The notes: generated from the letters alone by a model not told the origin. Counted from the first letter of the stretch, positions 30,319-45,700 are shown. The stretch: 64,000 nt of DNA from Marchantia polymorpha subsp. ruderalis (GCA_037833965.1 AP031357.1:2562001-2626000), one strand, 5' to 3'. Numbers and translations are program-made.

Positions 30319-33300
30319 TAGAGCGGCCAGAAATCAACGCACACATGTTGTCCGGATTGAAATTGGAGACAAGGCCAAATCAGGAATGACAACAATCATT
30401 TTTTCAGTGTCCAGTCTTCTGTCACATCCGGTTTTTTTTAACTGCAGATGTAATCGAATTGTCGTTTGGACGAATCGTTCAGTTAGAGATTTACCAGATT
30501 TCTCCAGTTCACATCTGTTAGATACGGTTCAATTTTTTACCCCTTAGATATCTGAAACGAATTTCTCTGCCAAGTTTCCTCCTGGTGTCGTGCTAAGCAT
30601 GTATGTTTCCTGTATGTATGAGCCCTGTTCTTGTTTTACTGTCGCCCTCGTCGATCATCGAGACGACTTATCTCCCTCAAGTCCAAGTATGACGATAACC
30701 TTTGTAAAAATATTGTCCAAGCCAACATGTTTAGAATTGAATCCAGATCGCAACTTCAAGTGGATTTCAGCGGCAGATCACTCTTCCAAATTCCAAACGG
30801 GTCGCCTTCCAGCCACAGTGTTCAAACAGGAACACATCATGCCAATCTAGATCGGCTACAGACTATGTTCATGGGCATTTAGATTGGCCTGAAGGTCCAT
30901 CCTTTCCGAAGTAATCTCTTGCCATGTTTAGGAAGGGATTGATGTCGGATCTGAGAGATGGGCAAGGAGTTTTACCGCAGAGTTCTGCTCCTAGTTTAAG
31001 TCATAAACCGTACTCATTTAAAAACTGCCAGCAGTTTCATGCATCGGTCGTGGCCAGAACTAGCGTCGCTGAGGAAAAGTAGTTCATGTGACCGTGAAAA
31101 ACAGGTCTGATCTGTACAAGGAGTGGGACTAAAACTACCGATCTAGTCTTCAAATCGATCGATATTGCCATTCAGAGGCTGTTTACACCGCATACAGTAC
31201 ATTAGAGCGACGGCGTTTCTATCTCTTCATGTGAGCTGGAGTCTCGCAGTAGCACTGACTGGTAAAGTGTACATGTTATTGTGCACATGTTATTGAGTAC
31301 ATTACTGCATGTTTCACCGAAAGATATTGGTGATCACGAGTAAATCAAGAATCCAGGTCCTAACAGACCAAAAGCAGATCCAGGCCTTTCGACTGTTGAG
31401 TTCGTAAGAACTAGTGTTTGTTCTTTATGGTATTTTTTTTCACTTTTCATTAAATTTCGTGGTTTTAACCCTTGTTTCTTTAGCCTCTAAATCTGAAGAC
31501 CATCGGCAACCTGATGGGACAAAATTTCATGGCTGAATTTTATGTCAGAGTAACGTCGAGGGGATCGATGCTGAAAGCCGACTGGGATAAAACTTTCATT
31601 AGGGCTTCGGTTTTTGTCTAAAACCGACACATCTATTTGAATGAAATATAGATTCTCCTTGGCTTATTGGAAGTGAAACGCGTAACTAGATCAACGAGAA
31701 ACTGAAACCGCCAGTATCTAGGACAGCCAGGCAGACATTATATTTCAGAGCAAGCCACGTCCTTCACTTCTGATATCTACTTTCAAGATCACTGAAATAA
31801 TTACTTCGGAGAAAAAGTCTGGTGGATGATATGTTTGTGAATTTATTCTGCCAGAGGAAGTATGTAAAGAGCAGATTGCTAGAGACCTATGAGCAAACAA
31901 ACTCTCACATTTCAAGGACTCTAAGGCGTGGTTATTAGAGGTGATAACTCAGGAGATTGTGCCACAAAATATTTGAATTTTGCAGAGAATATAGAATGTG
32001 CAATGCGAAACTTAGGATCTGAAATTTGCAGAGAATACACATTGAGCAATACGAAATCTTGGATCTGAAATTTTCTGAACCCTTCGATTCTCCGACATAT
32101 TTTCTCTGAGTGGGCTTGCGTCTAACGAGAATCGTGGAGATGCATATTTCAGATGGAGTACGAAGAAAATTTCACACCTCCACATACTGATCCAAGTACA
32201 ATGTCCATGCCTTCGATAGTTCACCTTGTCCTGATAAGAGTCGAATATCTCCCGGAGACCAAGGTTGCAAAATTTAACAAGATGATCAAGATTTAACAAG
32301 TTTACATCCTACAAGCTACAAGTTCATCTTCTGTCCGACATATTGAGGACCTTGTCAACGAGGCTGTAGTGAGAGATAATATCATATCACAGACTCAAAT
32401 GCAGTCTTGGAGAAAATCTGTATAACTATTTCCAACATTATTTCACAACCAGAGGTAAAGACAGTAATTACTCGCCGTGGGTCAGTATATATACCAATCT
32501 TTGACAAAGTATCTTGACTCTAACCAAAACCCCTTTGAAGAGGATGGAATTAAAGTGGAAAGAACCTACTTAATCGAGAAAAATATTCGGACACCCCGTG
32601 ACTTTTTCCCCATCTTGAACAGATATGCAATGGATATACTTAGACCTTTGACTTTTGAACATCATCTTCGGCTTCTTCTGTAGCTATAAGTCCGGTGGAG
32701 CGATGCATAATATTTTCAAACGCTATATTCAACGCAAGAGATCTGGAAATGTAGGTTCGAAGTAAGACAAACTCTCCTTCAATTTAACACCGGGTTTTCA
32801 TCATTTTGTAACTGTAACTTACGTCGTAAAAGACTTGATTTGGTCCACCAGAATCTAGCCTTCTATTGTTAAGGGTCAGTGAACGGTAGACAGGCAGCAG
32901 AATACTCCACGAGTTATTTTGTGCTTCATACTCATTACACATGATTATGTTTGATCTAATAGATATTTTACAATATATTATATTTATTGTTCTACTATAA
33001 GTAGGAGCGTACGCTAGTTTCACTGTTGTTTTGCTTGTTCTTGCAGCTGTGTGAAGTACTTTCGGACTACTAGTGGTAATGCTCAACAGTTGAAACGGGC
33101 TCTTCTACTTACCGAGCTCACGAGTTTTTAAGTGTGACAGCTACTAACTTATATCTCAAAAGGTCAACCAAGTTCTTCAAATCGACAGAAGGCTTGGTGT
33201 TGCGCTCAACGGTTTGGTATAGAATAGAAACATCTCTTACCATTGTTGAGTGTCCATTTTAGATGTGTCCAGAGAGTTCTTGCCCTATCACTCACAGAAG

Positions 33301-36300
33301 TACAAGTCATAGAGCAAAGCAAGCAATAACAGGAGATAAAAGAAAACTTTACAAATATTTCAATCTACAGATACTTGAGATCGCGATCGAAAACAGAATC
33401 GCTTTAATAGAAGTCAAGGAAATCATCGATCATAGTTGTTAGCGGGGAAAATGGAGAAAGAAAAGTATACTATAGCGTCTATGTAAACCCACTTGTTGAG
33501 GATACCGGCTACACAATCATCTAAGATTCGGATAAGGACAGTATTTCCAGCACGTGAAGAATTTGTCTTTTTTCCCTCTATCCTGTTGTACTCCGTCCAT
33601 AATCAAGATCCAGAGGTGCAGGAAGTGAGGCCGCACAAACTCTTCTTCGCCATTTGTCGTAGGAACTCATGTCGATATTGAGTTGGGCTGCTCAAGGCGG
33701 ATCTGTTGTTGAGAGTAGAGCTAAATATTACACGTTAAGGCAATTTTAGAACAATACAATGCATTAAAACATTTCTAGAGGAGGAAGAGATCATTGTCCA
33801 GCCGCTACATTCTCCTTGTTGACAATTTCATGCTCACGCTTTCATTCATTCATGTTTTCCATATGCACTCATTGTAGAACTCAATCATGTCATGTACAAA
33901 AGCAGAAATTCGACAGAAGTGTTTCAATCTTTTGTTGCATGGTGTCTCTTCCACGTCTGGATGTTCTTTTATGGCAACATGTGTGTAGCAGATGGAGAAC
34001 TTCATGCATGGATGGAATAAACCATTGATTTTCATGTAAGGATAAGACACAAGCTTTTGTAGTGGAGAATGTTTGTAGCACTTTGAAGAGTGTTGGACAA
34101 AGAACGGCAAGTCGTATCGATAACAACACTTCGCTGGAATCCTAGCTCAATCTGTAAATCTGCAATCCCGAACTGTCCTTCAGAACTATCATACTTCCCT
34201 GAAGCCAAAATCTACCCCTCTCTCCTTGAGTGCGCAGAAAACGGGGGAAACGAAAAGGCCTACTTTGATCCTCTGGAAAAGTGTCCAAAGCGCAAAAAGA
34301 CAGCAATTATTTAATAGAAAGAATGATAAAGTATGTGCCATTGATGTGGAATTCGGTCCAGTCGTCTAACTATAGGTAGGGATCCCTGAATATCTTCATG
34401 TGTTTCCCTCCCTTTGTGTACAGATTTTTAAACCCTTCAAGGATATAACGCATGACCTCCCTGGTTGGAAAGCATGATTCCGCATGGAGTGGATGCAAAC
34501 AACCTAAGACAGCTTTCTCGTCAAGCAAAAAGGGGTTGTAATGAATCTGAATATGTTCTACGAAGTCATGATGTTCATCTCGAAACTATTCACTAGCACA
34601 CTTTACAGAGATGGCTAATGGTAGCGACATCATTACATCAGCAGAACCGAACATACAGGAAAAATAGTATAGTAAGAATTGAGGATCTATATGTTCACAC
34701 GGTTATGAACAACCACGACGTTAGCTGGAAATCCAAATTCTGAATCATTGTAAATCTCCATTTTAGCATGAAGATAGTGTACGGCATTCGTTCTTCTTCT
34801 GATCCAGATCTTTGGCTCCACGGACATTTGCTTCCATCATAGATGGTTTCTCATTTTTCTCTTGATGGGACAATCATTGCAACAAATGGTTAACAAAACG
34901 GAAGATGATGTGGAATCTCTAAACAATGCCCCACAACCAACATGATGAACCAGCAGGTTTGAAGCATCTCATGGCAGATCTCTCTATCGAGTCTATGTAG
35001 GTCCTCGACCTACCATGACGGCTACTACATTCTTTACCTCTCGTTCTCACGTCTATCCTCCACATCTTATATTGACCAATCGAACACCTTTTCCAAGGTT
35101 CCTGGGCTTCTTTCGATATTCGCTACGTCCAGTCAAACCATATTCGATCAGATTTGTAAGTATGTGTTACTGTTGAGATCTCTGGACGGAGTCAATAGAT
35201 AATAACGCCTAGTTGACCAAGGGTTTACATGGATTGCATACAAGTTGGAAAGACGATATTCAGGGTGGGCAAAGTTTGTATTCAAAAAATGAAATCGTTT
35301 ATAGAGACATCCGAGAGTAAGAACGGCAGCTGTGATATAACCTACGACGAAAGTTGAAAACATTGCAGATAAAGTTTACACTGTATGGGAAAAAATTTTA
35401 TACGATGACGTTTGTATATATTTGTATACATATCGATCTTCTATCCTTTTGTGGCAAGGTCCTTCATGAAATCAATACTTCACTTTGTCCGTCTATATCA
35501 GTTTTCTGCTATACTGTGTCATAATTATAAATGACAAAACTATCTGATCTGAGCGTATCTTGCAAACTCGGTTCAACTGGTTTCGCTTTCAAGATCCTTT
35601 CTTTTCACTTGCACGATCCCGGTCAACTTATCATATCTATTGTGTTCTTCCAAACTGATTACAATATAAGCAGTGGAGGATCCTCGCCACTAGAGATAGT
35701 CATGTCCATGTGACGTGAGGTAAGTTAAATGTTGGTCATGCTCTGAACTATCACAATTCAAACGTAAAATCTAGGCACTTACCTCCCTGTCTCTCTACAA
35801 ACTCTTTAAACTCTCGCAAGTGTGTATGTGTTCTAGTCCACCTCCACGAGAAACACCGTGCTGCATATCAGAAACAATCTGGTGTCTCTCTACACAACCT
35901 TTCATGAAAAGGTATCATGATGCCTCCACTTCTTGAACTTAGCAGGGAAATGAATGCAAGATGTTAAGGTTATAACCAACCAGGTAGTTATAGTCGTGAA
36001 CCTCGTAGCGCACCAGGCAAACAGCATGATCTCCTCGCACAGCACGCAGACCATTTTGGAAGAACATATTCGTCAGCTCTAGACTGTCTCTAATGTATAT
36101 GATAGAGGAACGTGTTTCCCTCTCCCTCATATATTATGTAAGTTCAACACAACGTTAGCTGCATGAGCATTCACTGTGCTCTCTCAACAAGAATATTGCA
36201 CGAGACTGTCAACGACGTAGCGTACAAAATACACGAAGATAAAGCTACACGGCTACTGTGGATGGAAGCGTTCCATCAACTCCTTGGACGATAACAGTTC

Positions 36301-36799
36301 TCACCTTCTTTCACTTTGAAAGATAGAAAACAAAATTAGAACGGAGACGGACCTTAGGTAGATAAGCTAGAATATCACTTCCGATGACACTGTCACTATG
36401 CCTAAGTATAATAAATACATATTCTGCAACATGAACATGAGTGTCTTCGTCTTCTATACTAAAAGTCGTATGGATGGATATACCATTCATACCAAATTTA
36501 GTCTTTTGAAATTATTAGTCTCTACTGAGGAGTAGGATTTACAGGATTGTGGTGAAGAACATGCAGATAGTGAACTTTCAATATTCTAATTTCAAAAGTC
36601 TTCTATGACACATAGTACATCTACGCATTTGGGGTATTTTCACAGAATTTCCCTAGTGTACTTCAATATCAACAGAAGAAATGTATAAGGAGTTGTGATG
36701 GATTTAATACATAGGGTTTGGATACTGCTTTATGATCCACTCAATGATTCAAGATCTACTTTCATAGACATGTGAACATTGTGAGAAATTTTTTTACAA
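30319..36799. other. Gene-free spacer
   Basis: No coding region with recognisable composition, no tRNA and no repeat boundary were found. The only structure noted is a two-copy ~45-bp tandem repeat at about 31978-32075 ('tttgcagagaata...caat.cgaaa.ctt.ggatctgaaa'). Scattered frames of 60-110 codons look random. Confidence 0.5.
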
Positions 36800-39200
36800 C
36801 ACTACAACAACAACAAATTTTTTTTGGGTTCAGGTTTGCTTAAGACTTCACGATCCGATCCCCATATGTTAAAAAATTCAAATGAATGACATGAGAAGAC
36901 AATTAATAAACATCTTAGACAAGCAATCAAAAAGATTTTGCTATATTTATGGTATAGATTCTTTTAAAGCAAAGCAATGTATAGGCTATATAAATGATGA
37001 AATTTGTTATAAACAAAATGATCAACATGGGAAACACAATTAATTTTTTACAATAGTAAAACTAGATAAAAATTATCAACAAATTTAGTTTTGCATAAAA
37101 ATCGCAATCAATATGTTTAGTATAAATGAATGACATCTCCGTGAATCATTTAGAAAATTAATCTGAATATGTTCAAGTAAATAATCAATACATGCAACGC
37201 AAAATGAAAAGATTTTTTAAGTCTTGTGAAAAACAGCAACAGAATTACTTTGCATAAATGTCAAAATTTGAAAAAAACATCAATTAATATTGAAATGGGA
37301 TTATAGTCACAATGCAGGAAATGCAATAAGGGATTGTTGTACATTTTGCATGATAGTTGTACAACATATGACGAGTGTGAATTTACATGCGTACAGAAAG
37401 ATTAAGCACTAGTTTTTCATATAAATAGAAAATGTACATTAACATGAACATAAATGTTTGTTTTATTATCAAATGACTAAAATATGCATGAATCTTTTTC
37501 TAATTTTGAATAGATCTAAGTTAAAATATATTGATGGATTTTATTATAATTCTAGTGTTCAGAATGTCAAAAAAACATAGGTTGTTGGCATTTGTATCAT
37601 GGATAACCATTTAGTATTTTTCTTTTCTTGAAATTTTTTGTTAATTTCTAATTTTAAATAAATATCAACATCATTATTTTTTAAAAAATTAAACAAATCA
37701 CAACAAATCTGTGCATAGAAATGTGTTAAAACTTAAGCTTGACATCAAATTCATGTACAAAAAACTGAAGACATGACAGAATTAAAGGGCGTAGAATTAA
37801 TTGTTATTATTGTATTGTTAAATTATTTAATTTAAAATTTTCATTTAAAACTGAAAATTTTATCTTTTTCAAAATTAAACTTGATTTTTTAGAAATTTTA
37901 GATTCATATTCTTTTATTAAACTTCAAATATTGATGAAAACAATTTTAAATTATCAAAAGACTTAATTTCTCAAAATGTTGAATAAATTTTTTTATTTTA
38001 AAATTTATTCATATTGAAATCCTATAAAACATGATTATAAAAAATGATTATCTTTATAAGAATAGACTTTAAAAAAATGTGCTGAAATATTTTATGATTG
38101 TTGATACTTTCTCAATGAAAAATAATTTTTATTTTGACAAATGTATCAAGATACAAAGCAATCAGAAAAAATGTATGAAATGAGTATATAAATTTTTTTT
38201 TATTATCTGAATATGAGAAATATATTTCTCATATTTTCATAATAACGAGGAAAATTTTTAAATATACATACATTAAAATTGTATCAATTTTTTATGTCAC
38301 ACAGTTATGAAATGATTTTTTTTAATTAATCACTAAATACATAGAAAAATTAATAAATTGATATATTTTTAAATCATAAGTTTTGTATTAGAATTTATGA
38401 ATTTTTTAGAGAAAAAAATTTCATTAGCAAATTTTGATAGAAATTATTAAATATTTTTTAATAAATATTTTCAGCCCTATTGTATCTTAGTCATATATAA
38501 TACAAAATGTCATATTTTTTAATAAGTTATGTTTTTATTTTGAAACTAGTTAATTTTTCAAGTTAATTTATAAAAAATATTATTTTTTTATTTTTAGAAT
38601 GATTTTCGTGTGTTTTAATTATTTTTATAAGTTTTTGAAATATTAAATTTATTTCCTGTAAAAATAATATTTTAACGAATTATTTATTTTTTATAATTGT
38701 TTTTATTTTTTGATTTAATTTTACATTTTTAAAGGAGTCACTTTTGAATGTCATTTCTTGAATAAAAAACTTAACCACATTACAGTTTAGAAAGTTTTAA
38801 AACATAACAAGCTCGTTCATTCATGGGTTTAATTCAAACAAGTTTTCTAATCTTGTCAAATTTCTTTGTACACAACTTGGCGTCAAAATAAAGAACTACA
38901 ACATTTCTTTGTAGCCATACCAATCTGGATTTTCACATTCACTAATCATTTTCGAGATTCATTGTGTATTTCATAAAACTTTAAAAACACAGGACAGCTG
39001 ATTTCGAGAACGTATTATAATATTCATGATATACAAAGTGATTGTAATGTTTGTTTTTTATAATATTGCTTCATATGTGCATTTAATCTAAGTAACAAAG
39101 CTTAAACATGACTAATATGTGGCGTGAAATCTATCATATTAAGGAAAACATTTGAGTTGTGGAAATTTGGTCAAAAAGCCTGTGAGATGTTACAAGAAGA
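36800..39200. other. Very AT-rich block
   Basis: About 2.4 kb dominated by long A and T runs (for example 37620-38720), with a clear compositional change from the flanks and no open frame. It could be a matrix-attachment-like spacer or a fully decayed repeat. I see no organellar gene in it. Confidence 0.6.
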
Positions 39201-39234
39201 AAATGTAATCCAAACATTCTAATATGATAACTTA

Positions 39235-39775
39235 ATGCATAAACACAAATTACATAGATCTATGACATATTTTGACATGTTTAGGAGTAAGTGAGGAAGA
39301 CCATGCACAAACACAAATTTTGTATCTATGACATATTTTGACATGTTTGTGAGTAAGTGAGGAAGACCATGCACAAACACAAATTTTGGATCTATGACAT
39401 ATTTTGACATGTTTGTGAGTAAGTGAGGAAGACCGCGCACAAACACAAATTTTGTATCTATGACATATTTTGACATGTTTGTGAGTAAGTGAGGAAGACC
39501 ATGCACAAACACAAATTTTGTATCTATGACATATTTTGACATGTTTGTGAGTAAGTGAGGAACACCATGAACAAACACAAATTTTGGATCTATGACATAT
39601 TTTGACATGTTTGTGAGTAAGTGAGGAAGACCGTGCACAAACACAAATTTTGTATCTATGACATATTTTGACATGTTTGTGAGTAAGTGAGGAAGACCAT
39701 GCACAAACACAAATTTTGGATCTATGACATATTTTGACATGTTTATGAGTAAGTGAGGAAGACCCTGTATGTATA
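39235..39775 (-). repeat. 66-bp tandem repeat, eight copies, open in one frame
   Basis: Eight head-to-tail copies of a 66-bp unit ('catattttgacatgtttgtg', 'agtaagtgaggaagaccatg', 'cacaaacacaaattttg'). Because 66 is a multiple of three, the minus strand stays open for 192 codons (39797-39219). It would give a 22-residue repeat 'HGLPHLLTNMSKYVIDTKFV', with Thr or Pro alternating in the second half. Outer copies are the most diverged. A (TA)n stretch lies just beyond at about 39896-39905. Whether it is translated is unknown; the frame may be a by-product of the unit length. Confidence 0.9.
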
Positions 39776-39799
39776 TGCTAAAAATTATCATTTTCACTT

Positions 39800-42700
39800 G
39801 CCTCTCATATAAGTTAGTTCATTCTCATACTTTTTTCTCCAAATCACTAGCGTTGCACACATCAATGTAATGTGGCATCAAATGCTCTCTCTCTATATAT
39901 ATATATGAAATATATTTCTAACTGAATGATTTTCAAGAATATATCCCTTGTAGGTTTTTATTGGATCTTAGAATCATTTTTGTTTTGCAGTTGATCATAT
40001 TTTCAGTTTACTTTTTTGTTTGCTTTTTTGTACAAACATATTTTTTGTTGAAGAACATAGCTCACGAGAAATATCACAAAACTTTGTTGACAAGTGTTTA
40101 GCTATTCCACATTCCAGTATATATGTTATCAGATAACCTGTTTTTTGTACAACCTATGCGATTCTTGAGAGGTTGTGTGCCTCTCGGAACGTCTAGGAAT
40201 GCCTCACAAATTCCTCAGTCATGTCTCCAATTTGACAGCAAATTAAGATTCTGTTGAAGTTGGTGATACTTATGTAGTGAGGCAAAGAAAATGGTATATC
40301 TCATTTGGATCGGTTGGAATCGCAATAGGAAAAGACTCCGACTTGGCGTGAGAACTCATTCGTTTTAAGCGAGAATAAGCCTTCAAACGAACTTATGGTC
40401 GTGGTTTCCTGGTAAGAATGAAAGAGGTGTTTCCGGAATTCCAGTACTCATCCGATTTCTTTTCCTTTCCCTCTTCCTGCAAAAGTAACATCTAGTGGAA
40501 ATGAGACAAGAAAAAATTTGCCTGATATCCCGATGAAACTTGTCCCTAGTTTAACCAACATCCCCCCTAATTTAGACCAGTCACTACCATCTTCAATGAA
40601 AGACGAAAACTCGCAATCGGTGTTAGGAAGGGACCCTACAGAGGTTCATGAGGAGCGTACCACGTTCGCAGTACAAAGGGAATAGCTGTTGAGGTCCCAG
40701 GGAACCGGTCCGAATCTTAAGTAAGTGCAGTCGCTGAAAACGAGCCCCAAATGACGGGTTGCACAATGATTAGGGTTGTGGACTAATCAGCAAAAGCCCA
40801 CGAAGGTCCCACTTCCCCAGCGTTTGTTTCGCATTTCTGTGACATTTTTGCTGTATTACTTCTTTTTTTGGCACCCTTGTTTCGCTGCGGTTTTGTTTTA
40901 CATTTCTCGACTGTCGAGGCTTGTGCTGCAGCAGCAGCAGCGGCAGCCTGGTTTCGGAGCAACATGGCATGGCAGAGACGGCAGAGCTGACTCACAGTGC
41001 AGCGTTGTGGAGTATCAGCGTTCCTTGAAAGTCAAGTTATGATCGGAGTATTGAGCACTCAAGGTATTTATAATCAAGGCATGATGGAAAACACGATCTT
41101 TTTGTTTGAAACGGTTTAGTAACTTTACTAAACCGAACCTCAAAAGTCAGTAACGGACGATGAAGAGTCCGTGTTTTATGACGCCGAATTCTGCTACATT
41201 CCCTTTCAAGTGCTGGGAAAGATGCACAAGACGCTCTAATAGGCTCGTCATCACATCTTGTAGTTGAGAATGCGCGAAGAATCGGCTCATTCGTTCGCGA
41301 CCATCACGTGCTCAGGCGACGGGAGTAGCGGGAGGTTTCGGTTCTTTACCTAGAGTGCGACTTATCACAGCTTTGTTTCCGTTGCATCTGTTTAGGATAA
41401 ATTCTTCGTGATCCTAAACAGTAATCTTCGAAAGGCGACAAGTTGAATCGTGCGGAGCCAATTAGCCAGCGACTGCCGTGGCTTGGCCCGTCAACGAGAA
41501 ACCTCAAGACGGGCCATTATGAGAATGGATTGATATGCTTCAAACATTTCGTCAAGCAGAGGGTGTGCACCAGGAGTCACACAAGGGACATTGACTAACT
41601 CAAACGACTGGGAGATGATTGATTTCCATGTCCCCTTTGCGCTTAAACTCATTATGAAGGGCTTTCTCTTCGAACTTTTGAAAGAGTTGCTTGGCCACCA
41701 GACGGGGTTTGCGACACCGTCTTGCGATCTACTTCGAAGTGTCCAAGAGATGCACCTTGATGATGATTGGAGTGGGCAAGAGCCAGGAGGCGCATGGAGA
41801 TTGATGGTATTCTATAGAGACAACTAGAAGTAGGCCTCATTATCAGCAAATCAATAGCTCCAGTAGGAAGAGCAGGCAAGAACAAATCCTGGCAAGCCTG
41901 TCTTAAATGAGGGGAGCCAGAGGGTATGTGGCCAGAGGATGTAGGTGGGATCCGTCAGCTGGTTTGGTAGCAGCACGAGTATTTTATACTTTCTGTTCAA
42001 GAACAGTTCGGAATAACACACTGGACATTGACTTTCCATTTTAAACCCTCATTCCATAAGCAGGAGTTGGACCCCACCCGTCCTCGCGAGATGGATATGT
42101 GATCGATTGATACCTCGCCCAGCGTGCATGCACTGGACGGTGGTGGTCCACTGTCTATGCGTGAATCGATAGATTCACAACAGGACTGTGAGAACTTACT
42201 AATTAAGCCTACCCCTTCCTCATCCCTAGGACAGGCAAAAAATAAACTTATTCTCGTTGGAGCTCCTGTTCTGCCATATGGACTCTTGGCGCGCGAAACT
42301 TTTCATGTCTAGGACTCTTGTAGATGTAATCCCCTCGAGGTCGAGAGTCGGTGTCCATGAAGAATTTATGATCCAACAAACTTCTTCGGACAAGTACACG
42401 AGGTGGTAGCGCAACATACACTTGACATCCTTAGAAAAATTAGAGGGAACCTACAGTTTGAAAGACACAATCATACACACTACAAGTAGAGCGGTATAGA
42501 CTAGAACAACTAAGCTTATCTACCTTCTGGCCAGAGGAGACGTGCAGTGCATAATGCTGAAGAGTCGAGAGTCCAGGTTGCGCTCTATTCAGCTTCCTCG
42601 AAACTGGAAGTTTATCGGGCCAATCAACTGGATCATATAGTCCAAACCCACGAGGATGTAACGAACCAACTCGAGAGGGCCCATCATCCCGTCATCCCTT

Positions 42701-45700
42701 AAACCCCCCCAACCTCGACAAGCGAAACTCTTGAGATAAGAAAGTAAGTCTCTCCGAAGGGGTGGTACTGTTCTGATGCGATGAGATCGATAGCAGTTGT
42801 TTATAATAATCTGTCTTTTAACGGTGGTACCCTTTCTCAACTACAGCTGTTTAATGCATATGTAAGAGGTGACAGTCTCGTACGAGGAACCAGCGAATTG
42901 CAAGAACATGTGGATTCACGTCGATCCCAGGGAAAAGGACACTGCATCCAAGAGACATTCTCTCGCTCACAGAAAGTTTCAACTTCTTGTGCTCCAGAAC
43001 TCCTGCGGCGTGAAGCCTTTTACCGTGACAGTTAGCAGGACCGAGTCGCCGAAGCGTGGCGTTCTTGTAACGTAAAATGGCGTGACCGGTCCGACATGCC
43101 GAAGAGTGTATCTCAACAAGCAGCAGCGTACGCTCGTGACAGTGACAGACAAGACAGACAAGAACGACAAAGCGTCCTAGTCAGTGACTGGCATCGCGAC
43201 GTCCTTTGTCTCCTGTGACAGCCCGGTGACCGTGGGTCGACGATACCGTATGCCATTCACGTGGTAGCGATCTTCACATGATCGTAGTCGTGGATGCTGT
43301 TATTAGACAAGCTTTATTGCCGTGATTGTGGTAAGCCTTGCTTTAATTTGAGTTGGGCTGGACGTCTGCCTGGCCGCGTCCGAGCGTAGGATCAATCCGC
43401 CTTGTAGTTCTTCGATGAAGATTTGCAGATTATCCTAAGCTTCATTAGCCTAATTTGCTCATGATTAGTGGAAGCCAGATAATGACTCATCGGTCTCTGT
43501 GTGAAGGTATAGCTCTGCACTCGAGTATTTCCCTGAGCCGAAGGGTGCCATGCGGCCCGATGGTTTATGTAGCGGGTTACGTTAAGTTTAGGGCTACTTT
43601 AATTGGTCACGATTTGAGCATGCTCGACCAATCGATAATGGTTAGTCAGAGTAATCAGCAGGAGGATTATGATTAGTTTCGTTCCTCAGGTGGTCTGCAC
43701 AGACGAAAGTACCTGCACAGTGTAACGTAGAGCTCGTAATTTCATGCCTCCATTCTCTGATTCACTCGCATACAGTATATCTTGATGACATTTGAACTGT
43801 AGATCTTGTGTACAAACGTATAGTTCTTCTGCCATACTTTGTTCTGTAGTTAATTTTCAGATTCCTACTGCTCCGTATTCAAACACTCCTGAGGGCTCGG
43901 AGACTGGGACTTTGCTGTTTAGAATGCATGGGTACGTGGTCAAGTTGTTTGCCTGTGCACTGTGTGTCTACCTCATAGACTCTGGATGGTTTTGAGAAAC
44001 TCGGGTTTTTTACGATCGAGGCATGCTGTAATGGGTTTTCGATCGTTCGTTTTCGGATCTAGTCGGAAATGGCGTGGAGACAATCACCGACAATGAAATG
44101 ATCATGAAGATGGCAGAAAGGAATCTTCTTTCCTCGTGTTTTCATTCTGGATCTCTCCTGTGACAAATGTAACTGAATCTTTATCTACCTTCTTATGACA
44201 TGATTGCCTGGTGTAGCATGGAATGACCGACAGTTTGGATGTTATCGTAGAGGAGATGTGAGGAAACACGGTGCAATCAATGAATAAACTTTCCAGCCGA
44301 GCTTTTTTGCGGATGTGAATACTCTAAAGCTATCTAGAAGTGCACTCATCCTTCAAGACACTCAACATAATGCGGGGTGTTCATTGTTGCTATTAAATGA
44401 TTCTTCCAAAGAATGTAGGCCACAAAAGACATCTATACGTCGTGAATACACTCGTGTATGTACGACATCATGCTTCTTCCGTCTGATGACTCGACTTCTC
44501 GGCTTCTCGGCTTCTCGTGCCTCAAGCTTTTGGATATCACCTGAATGATGCAAGATCGTCTTTGCTGCAGCAGTCATTGCGGATGCGCTGAGACCATGTA
44601 AGACATTGACCTTCCCGTCCCCATTTCACCCCTCAGCACAAAGCGACTTCAATCACCTCGTTAAGAACGCACCTTTTGAGTCGAATCAACCTCGTACGCA
44701 TCCATGTCTCATGTGGTTTCTTCAATTGAGCACATTGTGGTCGCACCTTAGATTGGTTCGAGAAATAGCATCTCGAGGAAAAGCAGACAAACCTTAATGG
44801 CGTGGCAATCAGTCTCGAGCAATGAGATGCATGGGGGTTGATTCTTTACTAGGCGAAGAATGGCGTAAAGTTACCCAAACTGCACCACGCCGGACATCAA
44901 ATAAAAGTATTCCATACAAACCTCGCTACCACAGTCATCATACGATCAGCGCATAAATGTTCAGCGGGCGCGGTTAAGAGGTGTGGGTGGACGACGCAGT
45001 ACTAGAGCAGCTGTCGAGGCAAATGGAATTCAATGATTAAAAAAATAATTGTTTTCCACAGCAAATAAGAATGCCGGTATAAGAAAGTGCGGTGAGATGG
45101 CAATTCAGAGGCATGCTATTTATGGTAAGGGTCGTAGACCCGGGAGATTAAGAGGTTTGGGAAAAACGGTATTGCGAACCGAGAGATTTGATATGATCCT
45201 GGCTGGGGACAGGGGATGTCTGGATATAAATAAGAGTAAAATAATGATAAACATGGGGAAATACGTTGAGAGTAATAAAGGTTTGTACCGGGCGGCAAGT
45301 GAGCGAAAGAGGGGGCTGACTGCCTGACTACTGTAGCCGGATGCCTGGGACGAATACACAGTGAAGGGGGACGGGGTACGGAGTTCCTGTACTAAAACCG
45401 CAGAAGAGCGACGGGAGGAACTGCGCAGGAGGCGGACGCACGCTGTTGCATGTTGGATGGCACAGTTGTGCGAGTGCTGCGGTCATGCGCCGAGGGGGCG
45501 GTCATGATCATGCGTATGCGGCCATGGTCGCTGCGGTTTACATGGTACGTGACGTCATCATGGTCGCCATGTCAGCGTGCTCTCGCCTCCTCCTCATGCG
45601 GCGTACAAGTCGGATCTCAGACAGCAAGAGATCTCCCTCCTCTGTGTGTTTTTACCGCCGAGAGGCGCCGAGGCTTGCCTTACCCGGACCCCAGGTCCGA

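Noticed and set aside
45180..45230. A stretch 'agatttgatatgatcctggct' resembling the 5' end of small-subunit rRNA (possible mitochondrial insertion).
   Set aside because: The likeness covers about 20 bases with a 4-base insertion, and the following sequence does not continue as rRNA.
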